Positions 1-11,904 of a stretch of 64,000 nt of DNA are shown here, piece after piece; position 1 is the first letter of the stretch; each line of letters starts with the position of its first letter. The notes beneath the pieces are model-generated. The model saw only the letters and a program-made list of their open reading frames with translations, was not told the DNA's origin and did no database searches. The position numbers were made by a program, and so were the translations under genes. This stretch comes from Nectonema munidae (taxonomy: Eukaryota > Nematomorpha > Nectonematoida > Nectonematidae): positions 560,501 through 624,500 of the forward strand of contig JAUIRK010000889.1 in the NCBI GenBank assembly GCA_030549495.1, written 5' to 3'.

Positions 1-497
1 TTCAGGAAAAAATTTTAATGCCTATAGCCTGGTTAGATATTTAGTGGCCATTAAGAATAAATAATGTTTTTTTATAAAAAAACTATATATTTTATTTCAG
101 TTCTAATTATCCATTTTCCTATTTTATTTTATTTTTATTATTCTTTTTTTTTATCTTTTTCGATTTTTTTTTGAATAAAAGCAAAAATGTAATTCAAAAA
201 AATAATATGTACTCGAAAAAAGATAAAATTGACGTGAAAATGGTTGTATTAATTTCTCAAGTTTTTGCCTTAATCTGTTCAGTTACTTATACACTCCGCT
301 GAGCATAATGCAGGGTAAAAGTTGAGATACCATATCGATGTAAGAACTTATTAAACTTTGGAAAAAAAGAAAATGAAATAGCTTTGGCAATCGAAGGCAA
401 CAAATGCAAAGTGAAAATAAATAAACGACAATTCATGTTCAAAACAAGTTTTCTTGAAGTCTTAATGAAAGTTTTAATAACACGACTATTTTAGTGC
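1..497. other. AT-rich intergenic or intronic DNA, no gene seen
   Basis: Poly-A and poly-T runs dominate. No open frame, splice-bounded block or recognisable element was found on either strand. Confidence 0.6.
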
Positions 498-880
498 TAT
501 TTGATCTTTTTGCAATTCTATTTTGTCTTTTTGGAGTTCTATTTTGTCTTTTCGCATTTCTATTTTGTCTTTTTGCAATTCTAACTAAATAATCACATTT
601 GAAATAATATTAAGTCATTTAAAAGGATATTGCTAAATTAAAGTGTACATTTTTTAATTAAAAAAGTAAATAAAAAATTATTGAAGAAATACTAATTCGT
701 TGTGAAAAATTTAGAAAATCTTAAAATATCAAAAAAGAATTTAAATAAAAATGACACATATCAAAACAATATAAACATAAAAAAATCATAACATTGAATT
801 CAGGTAGAATTGCAAAAGGACATAATTGAATTGCAAAATGACATAATAGAATTGCAAAAAGACAAAATAGAATTAAAAAT
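498..880. repeat. Inverted 22-bp minisatellite arms
   Basis: The left arm (about 498-583) holds four copies of a roughly 22-bp unit built on TTTTGTCTTTTTGCAATTC. The right arm (about 806-880) holds three to four copies of the same unit in reverse complement (GAATTGCAAAAAGACAAAAT). About 220 bp of AT-rich sequence separates them, so the whole could fold into a long imperfect hairpin. A more diverged, non-inverted relative lies at about 25,840-25,990. It may be the subterminal part of a non-autonomous DNA transposon, but no target duplication was identified. Confidence 0.7.
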
Positions 881-1209
881 GGATATTTGAAATGAACTCT
901 TTCTGAATAATCTATATGTATATTAATTTGGGTATTATGTAATTACAGTAAAATCTGTCTTTGCGCTCACATTGATAGATCGCTCACCTGTCTATGCAGA
1001 CCCCTCTATAACGTCTTAATTCAGTAAAACTTGTGAAGATATATATCTTGTGCCCCATGCCATTTTTTTAATTTGTCACTGAATTGAAAGGAATTAATTA
1101 ATTATATAAATATATATTGTTTTATTAATGGTGATTATATTACATATGTTATTAAAAATAATATATAAATCTGGGGCTAAAGGTAGCCCATTAAATTAGT
1201 CATAAAATA

Positions 1210-1500
1210 AAGAGGTGAACACTAAAATAAATAATTTATTGAGCACTTAAAATTTTTAAAATGTAAATTTTCGCTGACAGTCGGCTTTTTCAAACACAAA
1301 ATGATTATGGGGAAGCGGGAGAGAACGATGTAGTTGAGGCAAAGAGTGACGGAGGATTAAAACATATCTTTGCCTCAAGCTACATCGTTCTCTCCGGCTT
1401 TCCTATAATCATTTTGTGTTTGAAAAAGCAGACTGTCCGCGAAAATTTAAAAAATTTTAAGTGCTCAATAAATTATTATTTATTTTAGTGTTCACCTCTT
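1210..1500. mobile_element. Fold-back MITE with TA target duplication
   Basis: This 291-bp element is almost entirely a palindrome. The left arm (1210 to about 1350) starts AAGAGGTGAACACTAAAATA and the right arm (about 1370-1500) ends with its exact reverse complement; only a short central loop differs. TA lies immediately outside each end (1208-1209 and 1501-1502). TA duplication is typical of Tc1/mariner-class elements, so this is probably a non-autonomous member. It carries no coding sequence. The arms match closely, so the insertion looks fairly young. Confidence 0.8.
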
Positions 1501-1735
1501 TATTAATAATATATAGAGAGTTTTACAAAATTTTTGAAAAGTCTATATAAAAACAATATAACAATGTTATAAAAATTGATTTGATACAGTCGATATGAAA
1601 TAAATAGTAAGATAATTGGGCTTAGTTGACTTTAGTCAAATGTAAACTAATCGTCTGTTTATTTTTTTACGGAGTTTAACTAACATAAATCTAGTACAAC
1701 TAATGACGCTTGTTCAATCAACAAACTATTTCTCC

Positions 1736-2007
1736 TTAACCCATTTACGGCCAATGTTCCTATTTTGGAACATAAGTAATTTCATCTTCGTCTGCTTTTT
1801 TCAATGACTTTGAATATAAATAGTCTGCGTTTTTTTAGATATCGTCTGCTTTGCTTGGCCTTAAATGAGTTAACCCATTAAGTACCATAGAAATCAGATG
1901 ATATCTAAAAAAATGCAGACGATTTATATTCAAAGTCATTGAAAAAAGCAAACGAAGTTGAAATGACTTATGTTCCCAAATGGGAGCATTGGAACTTAAT
2001 CGGTTAA
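1736..2007. mobile_element. Two abutting 130-bp TTAA MITEs (piggyBac type)
   Basis: TTAA occurs at 1736-1739, 1870-1873 and 2004-2007, delimiting two segments of 130 bp each (1740-1869 and 1874-2003). Each segment starts CCCATT and ends in an imperfect inverted copy (for example CCCATTTACGGCCAATG against the complement of CTTGGCCTTAAATGAG). The two are reverse complements of one another and share the central TTAA, so the pair folds back. TTAA duplication and a C-rich terminus are typical of piggyBac elements. A piggyBac transposase remnant is present at 20.3-20.65 kb. Confidence 0.75.
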
Positions 2008-2602
2008 AATGCTTCGTTAATTTTTTTTGACTATATTACAAGAAAACAAAAGAGGCCCTGTGATTGTCCAATGTTGGACTTCTGTTTGAAGAATTTTTCA
2101 TTCATAAAACGATCAAGTATGCTTTTATATAAAATTTTGAATTTATTGCTGAATGTAGAAATTAAAAAAAATTTAAAACACGTGAAAATTTGAAATAGAG
2201 GCATATTATAATTATTATTTTTGAAAATATGAACGGATTTATGGCGCTTAATACTTTTAGCCACAATTGGTCATTGGTGAGGCACATAGTAAAAATCATC
2301 GGCTTTAATTCATTCAAAAAGAAAAACAAACGATATATTTTTGAAAACCAATGCCTGAAAGGGTTAACAATAATAAATAAAGTTAGTAGAGCCAAATCTC
2401 AATGATGCGAAATCCGATAATTAGGAAACCTCAATATCAAGGTAAATTTCACCAGGAACTAAACTGTTGTATTTAAAATTGACGCACATCCGAAAACAAT
2501 ATTTAAATTAAAAGAATCAAATTTTTCACAAAAAAAACGTTGAGAAAATTCTACAGAATAATTTTTTTCCTTTTTACTTTTAAAGTGTAATATATACAAA
2601 TT
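2008..2602. other. AT-rich stretch, nothing recognised
   Basis: Short open frames here have low-complexity composition and no recognisable motif. I see no gene. Confidence 0.5.
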
Positions 2603-3270
2603 CAGAGGCGGATATAGAAATTGGCATTAGGAGTAACTAAGTAACTGGGTGATTTTACTAAACTATAACTCAAATTTGAAGTATATAAATTTAAGCTTCA
2701 TCAAAATTTTTAAGTTTTTTTTATCTTATTTTGGGTATTAGTTTAAAAAACGAAAATTGACTTTTTATCATAAAACTTAGAGTATCATTAAAATATATCT
2801 AAAAATTATAAGTGTATTATAAAAAGTAACTAGATTAATAACTAAGAGGATTAAGACTCATCTCTCTATTACACCTTTTAGCATACATATAAATAATGGT
2901 GTCAATATCCAAGCGAATATCTCTGTGAACAAAAAGAAGAATAGGAGCATTAAAACGATCCTCATTCATTGAACTGCGAAGTGAATTGATGTGGTAAAAC
3001 TTGATGTGTTAAATAATAAATTTACAAAAAAAATTGGATAATTTAAAAGTAATAAGTGTCACACTTAACTACGATTGAAACATAAAAAAACTTTTTAGGG
3101 CTTCTCACTTTAGAGAAGGATTGAATCTAAAAAAAGAGTTGCAGAAATCATCATAATATTTGAGTTCTACGAAAAGAATTAGATCAAGAAAAATTTTCAA
3201 GCAATTGGAAATACAATTTTAGGGGGGGGGGGGGCGTACGCCGGTTCCGCCCCCTTTAAATCCGCCAGTG
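2603..3270. mobile_element. Non-autonomous element with hAT-like inverted ends
   Basis: The left end CAGAGGCGGATATAGAAA and the right end (complement CACTGGCGGATTTAAAGG) form an imperfect terminal inverted repeat containing GGCGGAT. The right end also carries a run of 12 G followed by CGTACGCCGG. Such ends are common in hAT-type non-autonomous elements. The roughly 650-bp interior is AT-rich with no transposase. An 8-bp target duplication is not clear, so the boundaries are approximate and the class is an inference. Confidence 0.5.
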
Positions 3271-3557
3271 AAACTCGTTAGACGGGGAATAGTAATAAAG
3301 CGGAATCTTTAGAAATATCAACGTCTAAATACATAGATATATATACATACGACGGTGGAAAATTCTTGAACATAAATAACACAAATAATATAAAACATAA
3401 ATAATTTCAGATTTTATATAAAAAATTTACTTTGAATTTGTTATATTTTGTTCATATTTTGTTAAAGATTGTCATGAATATTACAGACAATCTATTTATT
3501 TATCAATGTTGTTATATTATGTACTCTTTTATGGATCCACGCCTATTATCTTTACAG

Positions 3558-3620
3558 CAAACAATTTACCATAGACTAATTCTCCATAAGAGAGGTCATA
3601 TTGATTATTCGCTGCAATCA
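3558..3620 (+). CDS. Candidate short coding exon, unrecognised
   Basis: A pyrimidine-rich acceptor (CTATTATCTTTACAG, ending at 3557) precedes 21 open codons reading QTIYHRLILHKRGHIDYSLQ plus S, followed by a plausible donor (TCA, then GTAATT). Both junctions are phase 0. The frame is also open upstream to about 3432. Codon composition is more even than in the surrounding DNA. No family is recognised and no partner exon was identified. It could be a chance open frame. Confidence 0.3.
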
Positions 3621-4065
3621 GTAATTGTTGAAATTATAATTAAAAAAAAAAGTCGTTGTAATTTGAAATTTCATCGTTAATTACTGAAATAAGAATTTAA
3701 AAGTTTTTTAAAATTATAAAAAGTAGACGATTTTAACTATATTTAAATGGTAGATTAAATTAAAGGAAGTAACACTTTAAAATGTTGACTTTATTTAATT
3801 ATTCAAAAAGATAAAATTTTGACTGTTATGGCCTTCATTAATAGATAAAGTTATATAAAAATATTAAAGTATACTATTTTGATTTTATATAAGTAGCAGA
3901 TGTATCTACGATCTAAATAGCAAGCGACGCTAACATTATTTATGTCGTTAAAAGTATTACAATTTTTTTTTTTTAAATTTAAAGAATATTTTGAAAAGCA
4001 ACCCTTGACTGCTTACATTATTAAGAGTATTTTATTGGTCGTATGACTATTTATTTAAATTTATT
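3621..4065. other. AT-rich stretch, nothing recognised
   Basis: No open frame or element boundary is visible here. Confidence 0.5.
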
Positions 4066-4201
4066 TTAATACAACCAACGTCACCTATTAGTGACACCTT
4101 TTAAATTACATAAAATCATCTGCGTTTATCAATGCCTTTTAATACAAATCTTCTGCTGTACATTAGATATCGTCTGATTATACTGAACGTAAATGGGTTA
4201 A
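4066..4201. mobile_element. TTAA MITE, third copy
   Basis: TTAA at 4066-4069 and 4198-4201 bounds 128 bp. The interior aligns by eye with the 1740-1869 copy: the shared blocks include AAATCATCTGCGTTTATCAATG and the segment TAGATATCGTCTG near the right end, which finishes CGTAAATGGG. It is more diverged than the first pair, so it is probably older. Confidence 0.6.
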
Positions 4202-5201
4202 AATAACAAAAATGCAGGTTTAATTTGAAATTGAATAGTTAAATTACTGCGATGAAAATTAAGAATAAAATTTCGTAATTATTGGAAAAATGGCAAACAT
4301 TTCTACGAGCAGACGAAAACTTTATTTATTTTTTTAAATTTAAAACAACAACAGATGTCTTTGTGTGCAGACGAAAGCAGCAAAGATGTCTATATTACTC
4401 TGACTTTATTTGGGTCATTTAATTTATTTAATTTTTTGAATATTTTAAACATATTCTGAAAGGTAACGTTGACCGTCTACATTATTTACATACGCTATTT
4501 TTATTTAAAAGTTATTGTGATAAGCTAGAACTTTAACTTTTCTTATATACACAAAAAATATAGAGACAAAGTATAATGTAACTGGATTGATGCAAATAAC
4601 TTCTAATGGACTCTTTTTTTTGAAAAAAGAATATTCAATTGTATACAAAGCTAACTGATCACAAAAGTTTTCTTTTATATTCATTTTGTCCTTTTCAAAA
4701 AAGTAATTAATATTTAAAATAAATTATAAACGTAAAATTTGTATTAAGTGTAGAATATTAGATTATAAAAATCATTCATTTAATTTTAATATTTGTATAT
4801 AAAATTGCTTTATAATGAAGTCAGTTATAAAAAAATTACTGATATTGAATCATTTTGATTTGAAATAGATTAAAACCTGCACCTATTGATTAAAAGAATC
4901 ACTTATAGCTAGGCGTACTATAATTTTTTAATATAAACCTGGACAAAAATTTTATATGTAGACTCACTTACATCAAAATTTTTAGCATTTAGATAAATAT
5001 TTTGAATTACCATAGGTCCAAGCTACTAACCCTTTTAAAATGAAAACTAATTCTTTTGCTTTCTTGTTAAATTTTAAATAGTTAAAGCAATCGATTTTCA
5101 TTTTTTAGAGTCTGGGACGACACTGGTCCTCAATAAAATGATAAATGTTAAAAGATTATAATGGTTTAAGTTTAATAAAAATGTCTAAACATGTTGGCAT
5201 T
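4202..5201. other. AT-rich stretch, nothing recognised
   Basis: No gene, and no element boundary that I could support. Confidence 0.5.
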
Positions 5202-5318
5202 TTAATAACCCATTTAAGACCAAGCAAATCAGACGACTTTAGTAATTCCTATTTAATTCCATTTAAAGTAGGAATTCGCCTCCGTTCCCTTTGAGAACAT
5301 TGGTCGTAAATCGGTTAA
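5202..5318. mobile_element. TTAA MITE, fourth copy (shortened)
   Basis: TTAA at 5202-5205 and 5315-5318 flanks 109 bp beginning TAACCCATTTAAGACCAAGC and ending GAACATTGGTCGTAAATCGG. The ends match the other copies; the middle is shorter, consistent with an internal deletion. Confidence 0.6.
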
Positions 5319-6431
5319 AATGAAACATAAAAAGTGGCTACTTACTGGTTATCTCCTCCCCCTCCTAGCCCAAATATTTATTGTAAAAAAAAAATATCGC
5401 TTAAAAATTTTATTATGAAAAAAATAAATAAATTTTTTTATAATTTACAGTTTATATTATTTAACGAGCATTAAGTAACAAAATTTATTTTACTTTATTT
5501 TTGATAAAGTCAAGTAATTTATTCGTGAAGTTGTGACAAAATGCACTCTTTTTATTTCACAAGAAACTAATTTATGAGCGAACTTTATGTCCTAAAATGT
5601 AGAAAATTTTACTGTAACACTGGCACTTCAACATCATCAAATGCAAACAAAACTTGATTATAATAAATTTTTGACATTCATAAAATTTGTTTACCTAATT
5701 TATGTTGTGCAAAATTACTAAGATGCATAATCAATGATTAGGCATCACCATTTAAATTTTGCGCGAAATTCGTTACAAAAAATCGATTGTTTTTAAAAAG
5801 TTTTCATTTCTTGATAAATTTTTTATAAAATAAATGAGTGATAAATTAAAGGGAATATCTCTTTGTATTAAAGTATAGTGAACTCTTTGTAACGAAGAAT
5901 TGTTTTTTATCACAAAACTTGTAACAAATTTCAACAATTGGATGTCATTTTCGTGACTTTTTCATAAACTTTCACATACAAAGGAAAAAATAATTTTGCT
6001 TAGCTTAAAAAACTTTATCGATTACGTACTTTAACAAAGAAAATCTGTGAACAGGGATAAATATTCAAGAGAAACACAATAAGTAGCAAGCAATAGGACG
6101 ATAATGTCTGCAATCGTGACTCTCACCAACTTTCAAGTTAATTCACTATTGATCTGATGTGATTCTTATTTTCATAATGTTGACTACTACAATTTGACCA
6201 AAATTTAATTTAATTTGCTACCTGACTATTAACCCAAGACGAGCATGAAACACGTGTTTAAACGTGAAAAGAACGGTGTAAAAATGGTTTTAAAAAACTA
6301 ACAAATTTAAAAAATTTTTCAAAGATAATGGTACTAAAATGGAAAAGTATTGAAAGTAGTTTAATAACTAACAAAGTAATTTAACCACAGTTTAACTAGA
6401 TTGCATACAAACCCGAAAATTCCAATTTTTA
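5319..6431. other. AT-rich stretch with possible transposon ends
   Basis: No gene seen. The motif GTGAACTCTTTGTAACGAAG near 5880 and the TTTTACTGTAAC near 5605 resemble ends of pogo/Tigger-like elements. No matching partner ends or duplications were established, so none is called. TTAACCCAAGACGAGC near 6231 resembles one end of the TTAA MITEs but lacks a second end. Confidence 0.3.
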
Positions 6432-6632
6432 ATGAGAGAATTTATAAGACAAGTTATCGCACAAGACAAGCCATATCGACATTTTTCGGGTCTCATCAGT
6501 TCGATGTATGTTGATACTCATATTTCCTTGAATCGAGCTGAGCTTCATATGTTAGGCCAAGAGCAATATCCAATGCCTCAACCGTTAAGCCACACAATTC
6601 AATGCTGCTATAACATCAAATTTATTATATAA
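6432..6632 (+). other. Coding-like 66-codon ORF, possibly a retroelement fragment
   Basis: The frame starts MREFIRQVIAQDKPYRHFSG and continues LISSMYVDTHISLNRAELHM, with composition clearly less AT-biased than its flanks. It is not low complexity and matches no family I can name. On the opposite strand at about 6485-6499 the sequence reads CTGATGAGACCCGAAA, which contains the two invariant boxes of a hammerhead ribozyme (CTGATGA and GAAA) but no proper helix II between them. A degraded retroelement piece is one reading; a host exon is another. Confidence 0.3.
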
Positions 6633-6639
6633 ATCAAAT

Positions 6640-9110
6640 CACTTGGCAATGATAGTATGTATTTTATACATGAAGAAAGGTGATATAGGATACTCGCATG
6701 AGATGTGTTAGATACTTAGATATATTATGTATTATAGGATGATCAGTAGATAGTTAGCAAAATAGTTTCGCCATGAAATTCCTCATGAAATTTTATAAGT
6801 TTATAAGTTTATTAAATTTAAGTTTAAAAAAATAAAAATAAAACTCGCACAGTTGTTATATTTTATTCTCAAGATCTATTTCATTGTTAATTTTAGAGAT
6901 GAAAGGAAAAATCATTTTTAACTAAATAAAATGAATCTTTTTCAGAGGTTGTTCTTCTAAGGAAGAAATTATGTTAAAATAAAAGTAAAAATTGTCACAT
7001 ATGTACCATATTATAATTTGAAAAAACAATTTTTTTTTAGTAGCCATAAATAAAATTTTGCAGTTACTCTTTCTCATTGTGCTATCTATATTAAATTTTG
7101 AGTAATTCAACAGTTATTTTTTATATTTGCGTAAGCCATTTTAGTGAACTCTTTTGAATCCTCTTTATACTTACCATGGAGGCAAACTTATTTAAAAATT
7201 ATCTTCTTCTTTACATGATTCTCCCAATTCTATATAATATTGTATATATTAAATTTGAAGCTTTTTTTAATTATAGAATAAATTTTTTTCATTAGCATAA
7301 GAAAATTTGTTATAACTTCAGGAATTTATTGCACAAATATATTTATGCTTTTAATTATGGCCCCATTTTCATTTAAAAAGTATTTTCAAATATTCATCAT
7401 ATATATAAAAAGAAGAAATCAATATTACAGTATTTGATTTTAATTAGATAACAAATCTTTTATATCGAAAAAGGATTTTTTATTAATCTAAGATATAATT
7501 TGATGAAACATTCTTGCCTAAAGATTTGTATAGAATCTTGTCAAAACGCATCCATGTAGTATATTTTTAATGAATGTATAAATCTTATAAATAATTTATA
7601 TAACTACATAATACATATGTACATTGTACATAGAATAAGTATCATCTGAAATATGCCTTTTTACTTTCATAATTTAGGTTTGATATTTTTAATTAATTTT
7701 TCTTTTCTAAGTATATTTATATTTCATATAAAAAACATATCATAAATATGATTTATTATCATCGATATACATTTATTATTGTATATGTTTAATTCGTGCC
7801 CAGTCATTTAATATAATTCATTTAAGCTAAATTAACATTATGAGAATATGGAAGATATCTCTAAGTGAGGCAATTCAAACTAACTTATAGATTTAATTAG
7901 TTAATAAAAAAGGATCTCGGTTTGATAGTTAGTTAATTAGATCGTTAGTTGATAAATTAGAAATTGATCATCACTAATCTGGCATCATTTGAACATAGAG
8001 GATGTCGAATTAACCGTTTTGCCAGATTAAGCATGTATTTGGTTAAAATACACGAAACTTACAAACTAAACATTTGAATTTTTAATTTAACATATAATTT
8101 TTTTTAAAAACTTTTAAAATTTATTATAAATTTATTAGATTAATTTCTCCAATAATTTTTCTATCTTTTCTTTAAAAAAATTCTCAAGTTTTCGGAAATA
8201 AAATTAATTCCGAATTACAGATAGTACCTGATTACTGTCGGTAAATATGTATTTCAAAGATTAACATGGGCAAAAGCAGAGCAAATATTTTATTGGATTA
8301 AAAAAATTATTTAAAAATGGGCGCCATTTATTTTATAAAATTTTTAATAAATTTGGTTAAAATTCATTTCATTTAAAATCTGAATTTACCATAACTGAAT
8401 TTTATTATAATTTTTTATTTGTTTTTCAAGTTATTCAATCTATTTTTTAAAGAGTTCGTCAACATGTTTTTATTTATAAAAAAATCATCCAAAAAATCTC
8501 TTCTGTTCTCAATAGAAAGTTGATAGAATACACAATAAATTAACCAGATATTAGTAAATGTTTCTGAGAGCAAAAGCTTTCGATTTTGCGAAAAAATATC
8601 GAGAATTTTTAGTTTTTGTTTAATTTATGATATTACATATTTTATTGTCTTAAAATTTGTTGAACAGTAATTTAAACATTTTTCAAATGTTTTAATTCGA
8701 TAAAGAAATTTGATTTCCGTGTATATTAGATTTATCAAGTTCATGAGAAAATCCCTTAACTAACATATAAAATGACTAACGAACAAACTAATAACTAATT
8801 ACTAACTAAGAAATAACAAACAACTAACTAAACCGATTAATATTTATTTACTTAGTTATTTAGTTTGTTAGAAGATTTTTTCCTCTAATCCCTCCTCATC
8901 TATTATGTGTAGTACAAAATATATTTTCGTGAATTAAATAATACAACCAGGCCCGTCACCAGACTCTGAATGCATCACGTAAAATTGACTTCAAGGACAC
9001 TCGCAAAGATACTCTATAAACCTTATTAATTTAGCATTCTGCTTTGTCCTTTAGTTGCCCCTTTGAAAAAAAAGAACGTGAATATGTCTATAATAACACA
9101 CTAACACTTA
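6640..9110. other. Long gene-free AT-rich region
   Basis: No exon or element could be supported. Runs based on TAACTAACTAA occur near 7890-7970 and 8755-8870, and recur elsewhere (30.2, 46.5, 54.55 and 54.85 kb). A segment beginning CCAGGCCCGTCACCAGACTC near 8948 resembles a transposon end, with no partner seen. Confidence 0.5.
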
Positions 9111-9119
9111 GTAATGCGA

Positions 9120-11676
9120 GAATTTAACAAAAATTTTGACGATAATTTTGAGCTCTTTTTAACATTAATACCTCCTTTTAATGAAATTGATTTTGATTTT
9201 AATATTATTAAATCTAATTTTTTGGATTATCAAAACATTCTGGTTTAGGTTCTACATACTTTTGAATATATTTGATAAAGATAACTATTTAAGTGAATTT
9301 TTTCCTTCTCAAAATCTATTGATCAACCCAAAATTAATGTTATCTGTCGTGATTTTAATGTAGATTTATTAAAATATGAGTGTTCGCATTTTACTCAAGA
9401 GTTTTTGAATGAGGCATTATTAAATTTTTACAAACCAATTATAACAAAAGTAACTCGCCCTAATTCTAAATTTTTACTTGATAATTTTTTTGTTCCAGTA
9501 AATCTCACTGATAATAATATAGGTTATGTTTCATCTGCATCATTTTCTGATCATTGTCCTATTATTATTTTCAATCTCCAAATGGAACTTAAAAACGCCA
9601 ATTTTTCTTATACTAAATTTCATGATTTAATTTTTTGGTTACGTAATTAATCATAATTGGAGTGAATTTTTGGATAAAAACTCATTTCATTCATTAGATA
9701 CTTTTTTGAGCATTTTATTTGAATTTTTTCAAATCACATCGAAGGCGCTGCAAAACTATTACAACTAATTTTTCATTAAACGTCAGAGAAATGTTTAACA
9801 TAAGAAGCTTGAGTATGGAATAAGTGACTTTATTATAAAGAAAAAGTTATTTTTAAACGAAGTCAAATCCATGGTGCATAAATTAAAAAAAAAGTATTTT
9901 ACCTTTCTTTTTGATCAAAAAACTAATAATACCAAATTATTTTGGAAAAAAGTTAATGGACTCATTAAAAAAGAGATATGCAAGAATTTATCATTAATGC
10001 TAATGCTGTTGATATTACTGATGACTCCTTTTATCAATGTAAAGTTTTCTTTTCTTCCACAATTTTTGATGAATAAATCAAATCCTTTTACCTTGAAACC
10101 AATAACTATATTAATGATTTACTGAACACGATTAAGGAACTAAAACGCGACAAATCTACAGATATCTATGGTATAACCATTAATCATTTGAAACGTGTAC
10201 ACAATTTAGTTTCTTTCCTGCTTTTTTAATTCGTTTATTCTTTCATCTTATTTTCCATCCTCACATTCAAAAATTGTGCCAGTATTTAAAAAGGCATCCT
10301 AAAGTTTTGTCTAATTGTCGTCCTGTTTCCATAATTAGTACTTTTGGTAAAGTTTTTGAATACCTTGTTCATAAACAACGTAGACAATATTTTGAATATA
10401 ACGATCTTATTCATCATCATCAGTTTGGTTTCCAAAAATTCCATTCAAATGAGCTTCAGCATAGTTATTTTATACAAAAAGTTGTAAACTACTATGAAGA
10501 CAAAAATGATGTTTTCGCTGTTTTTCTGGATTTGAGTCACGCTTTTGACAATTCACACATTAAAATTTTTTCTACTTATATGACACAACGGTATCAATCT
10601 TTGTCAGTCAAAAACTATATATATCAAAAAGACTATAAGTAAGATCTGGAGTCCCGCAAGGCTCAACTCTGGATCCGTTATTGTTTTTGATATTCATAAA
10701 TGATATTTTGGACTTTTTTCCCTCTACAGATCTTTTAATGTTTGCTGATGACATTACCGTTTTAATTTTGAATTGTTTATTAAAAATGCGAAGTCTAATA
10801 TTGAATCTTTGTTTAATTTACTTTTTGAGAATGTCTTGTCTTTTAATCGTGATAAAACAAACGGCGTGTTTTTCTCTACATCTAGAAAAGATCTTCAAGG
10901 AGATTGGTATAAAAGAAGTTGATACTTTCAATTATATTGGACTAACTCTTGATGAAAAGTTATCTTGCAATAGTCACATATCGAAACTTCGCACAAAATT
11001 AAGTTATGTTACCGGCATTTTGAAAACTACAAAAAAAATTTTACTTTGAACGTAAACTTAGTTCTGTAAAAATCTCTTTTTTTGCCTCATTTTAATTTCA
11101 GTCTACACAATTTGGGCATTGTAACAATGTTTCTATTTTTAAGCTTCAAAAAAGGCTTTACGTTTCATTTTCAATATGAAATCTCATAGTCATTCTAATC
11201 GTTTGTTTGCTGAAAATGATTTACTCAAACTGAAAGACATCTATACTCGAAACTTGCTCGTTTTTATTTACAAATATTGTAACTGCATGCTTCTTCTCTG
11301 CTTCAATTTGCTAATTTCTTATGATCAATCTGACATCAGGCACTCTTCAAGACTTAAAAGATCCATCGTTATGCCTTTACCGTCTCACTCTATCAAGACG
11401 ATGTATTATCTTCCAAGCTCGTGATATATGGAACAACTTTACACTCCTAACTGAAAATTTAAATTTGGAAAGATTGAAAACTATATACATTGTAAATTAT
11501 AATGTTTTGATTTGTGAAATAGATTAATGCTATTCTTGTAAAAATAGTAAAATTTATTGTATAGTCTAAGTGTCCTGTATTATATTGTTATGTTTTTAAT
11601 GAAACTTCAATTCTATTGTATATATTTTCATTTTGTTTTATTTTCTATTTATTCTTATTGATTATTTACTGTTGTA
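9120..11676 (+). mobile_element. Degraded Jockey/L2-like LINE, 5'-truncated
   Basis: Remnants of a non-LTR retrotransposon ORF2 run in order along the plus strand. The endonuclease comes first: a DFNVDLLKYE block near 9350 and FSDHCPIIIFNL near 9550 match the GDFN and SDH motifs of APE-type endonucleases. Reverse transcriptase follows: CRPVSIISTFGKVFEYLVHK near 10,318, VFLDLSHAFD near 10,525, VPQGSTLDPLLFLIFINDI spanning 10,650-10,705, and FADDITVLI near 10,740, which carries the catalytic ADD. The coding sequence is split among three frames by many lesions, so it is dead. The 3' part runs to about 11,676, just before a SINE. Confidence 0.85.
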
Positions 11677-11681
11677 GCCAT

Positions 11682-11895
11682 AGGAGCCTCAGTGGTTGTT
11701 AGGGTGTACCTCTCAGCTTAACAGTTGAAGGTCAGCGGTTCGATCCCCAAGGCTCCCAACTCTAAAAACAAATTCACAAAAATTGTGATTGAGCATATAG
11801 CCTTACGGCTGAAAGTGCTTTGATATCTCCAATCAATTCTTGTAGACATCATATAAGCGGCTTCTTTGGCCTTATGAAAACCTTGCTAGCTATTT
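11682..11895 (+). mobile_element. tRNA-derived SINE
   Basis: The head (11,682-11,757) is tRNA-like. AGGAGCC and GGCTCCC can pair as an acceptor stem, an A-box-like AGTGGTTGTTAGGGT lies at 11,691-11,705, and a canonical pol III B box, GGTTCGATCCCC, at 11,737-11,748. The body that follows contains ATATAAGCGGCTTCTTTGG and CCTTATGAAAACC. The same body block, diverged, follows the B box of the minus-strand copy at 31,310-31,442, so the two are one family with a conserved core. No intact tRNA cloverleaf is claimed; this is a retroposon, not a working tRNA gene. Confidence 0.7.
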
Positions 11896-11904
11896 ATAGT
11901 TTCT

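Noticed and set aside
946-5613. Large pogo/Tigger-like element between two ACAGTAAAAT-type ends
   Set aside because: The ends match for only about a dozen bases, no transposase lies between, and the span contains several independent elements.
7890-8870. Telomere-like or centromeric repeat from TAACTAACTAA runs
   Set aside because: The runs are short, irregular and scattered over the window, so they are simple-sequence drift.
11682-11757. Functional tRNA gene
   Set aside because: It has A and B boxes and an acceptor-like stem, but no convincing cloverleaf, and it is followed by a SINE body shared with another copy.
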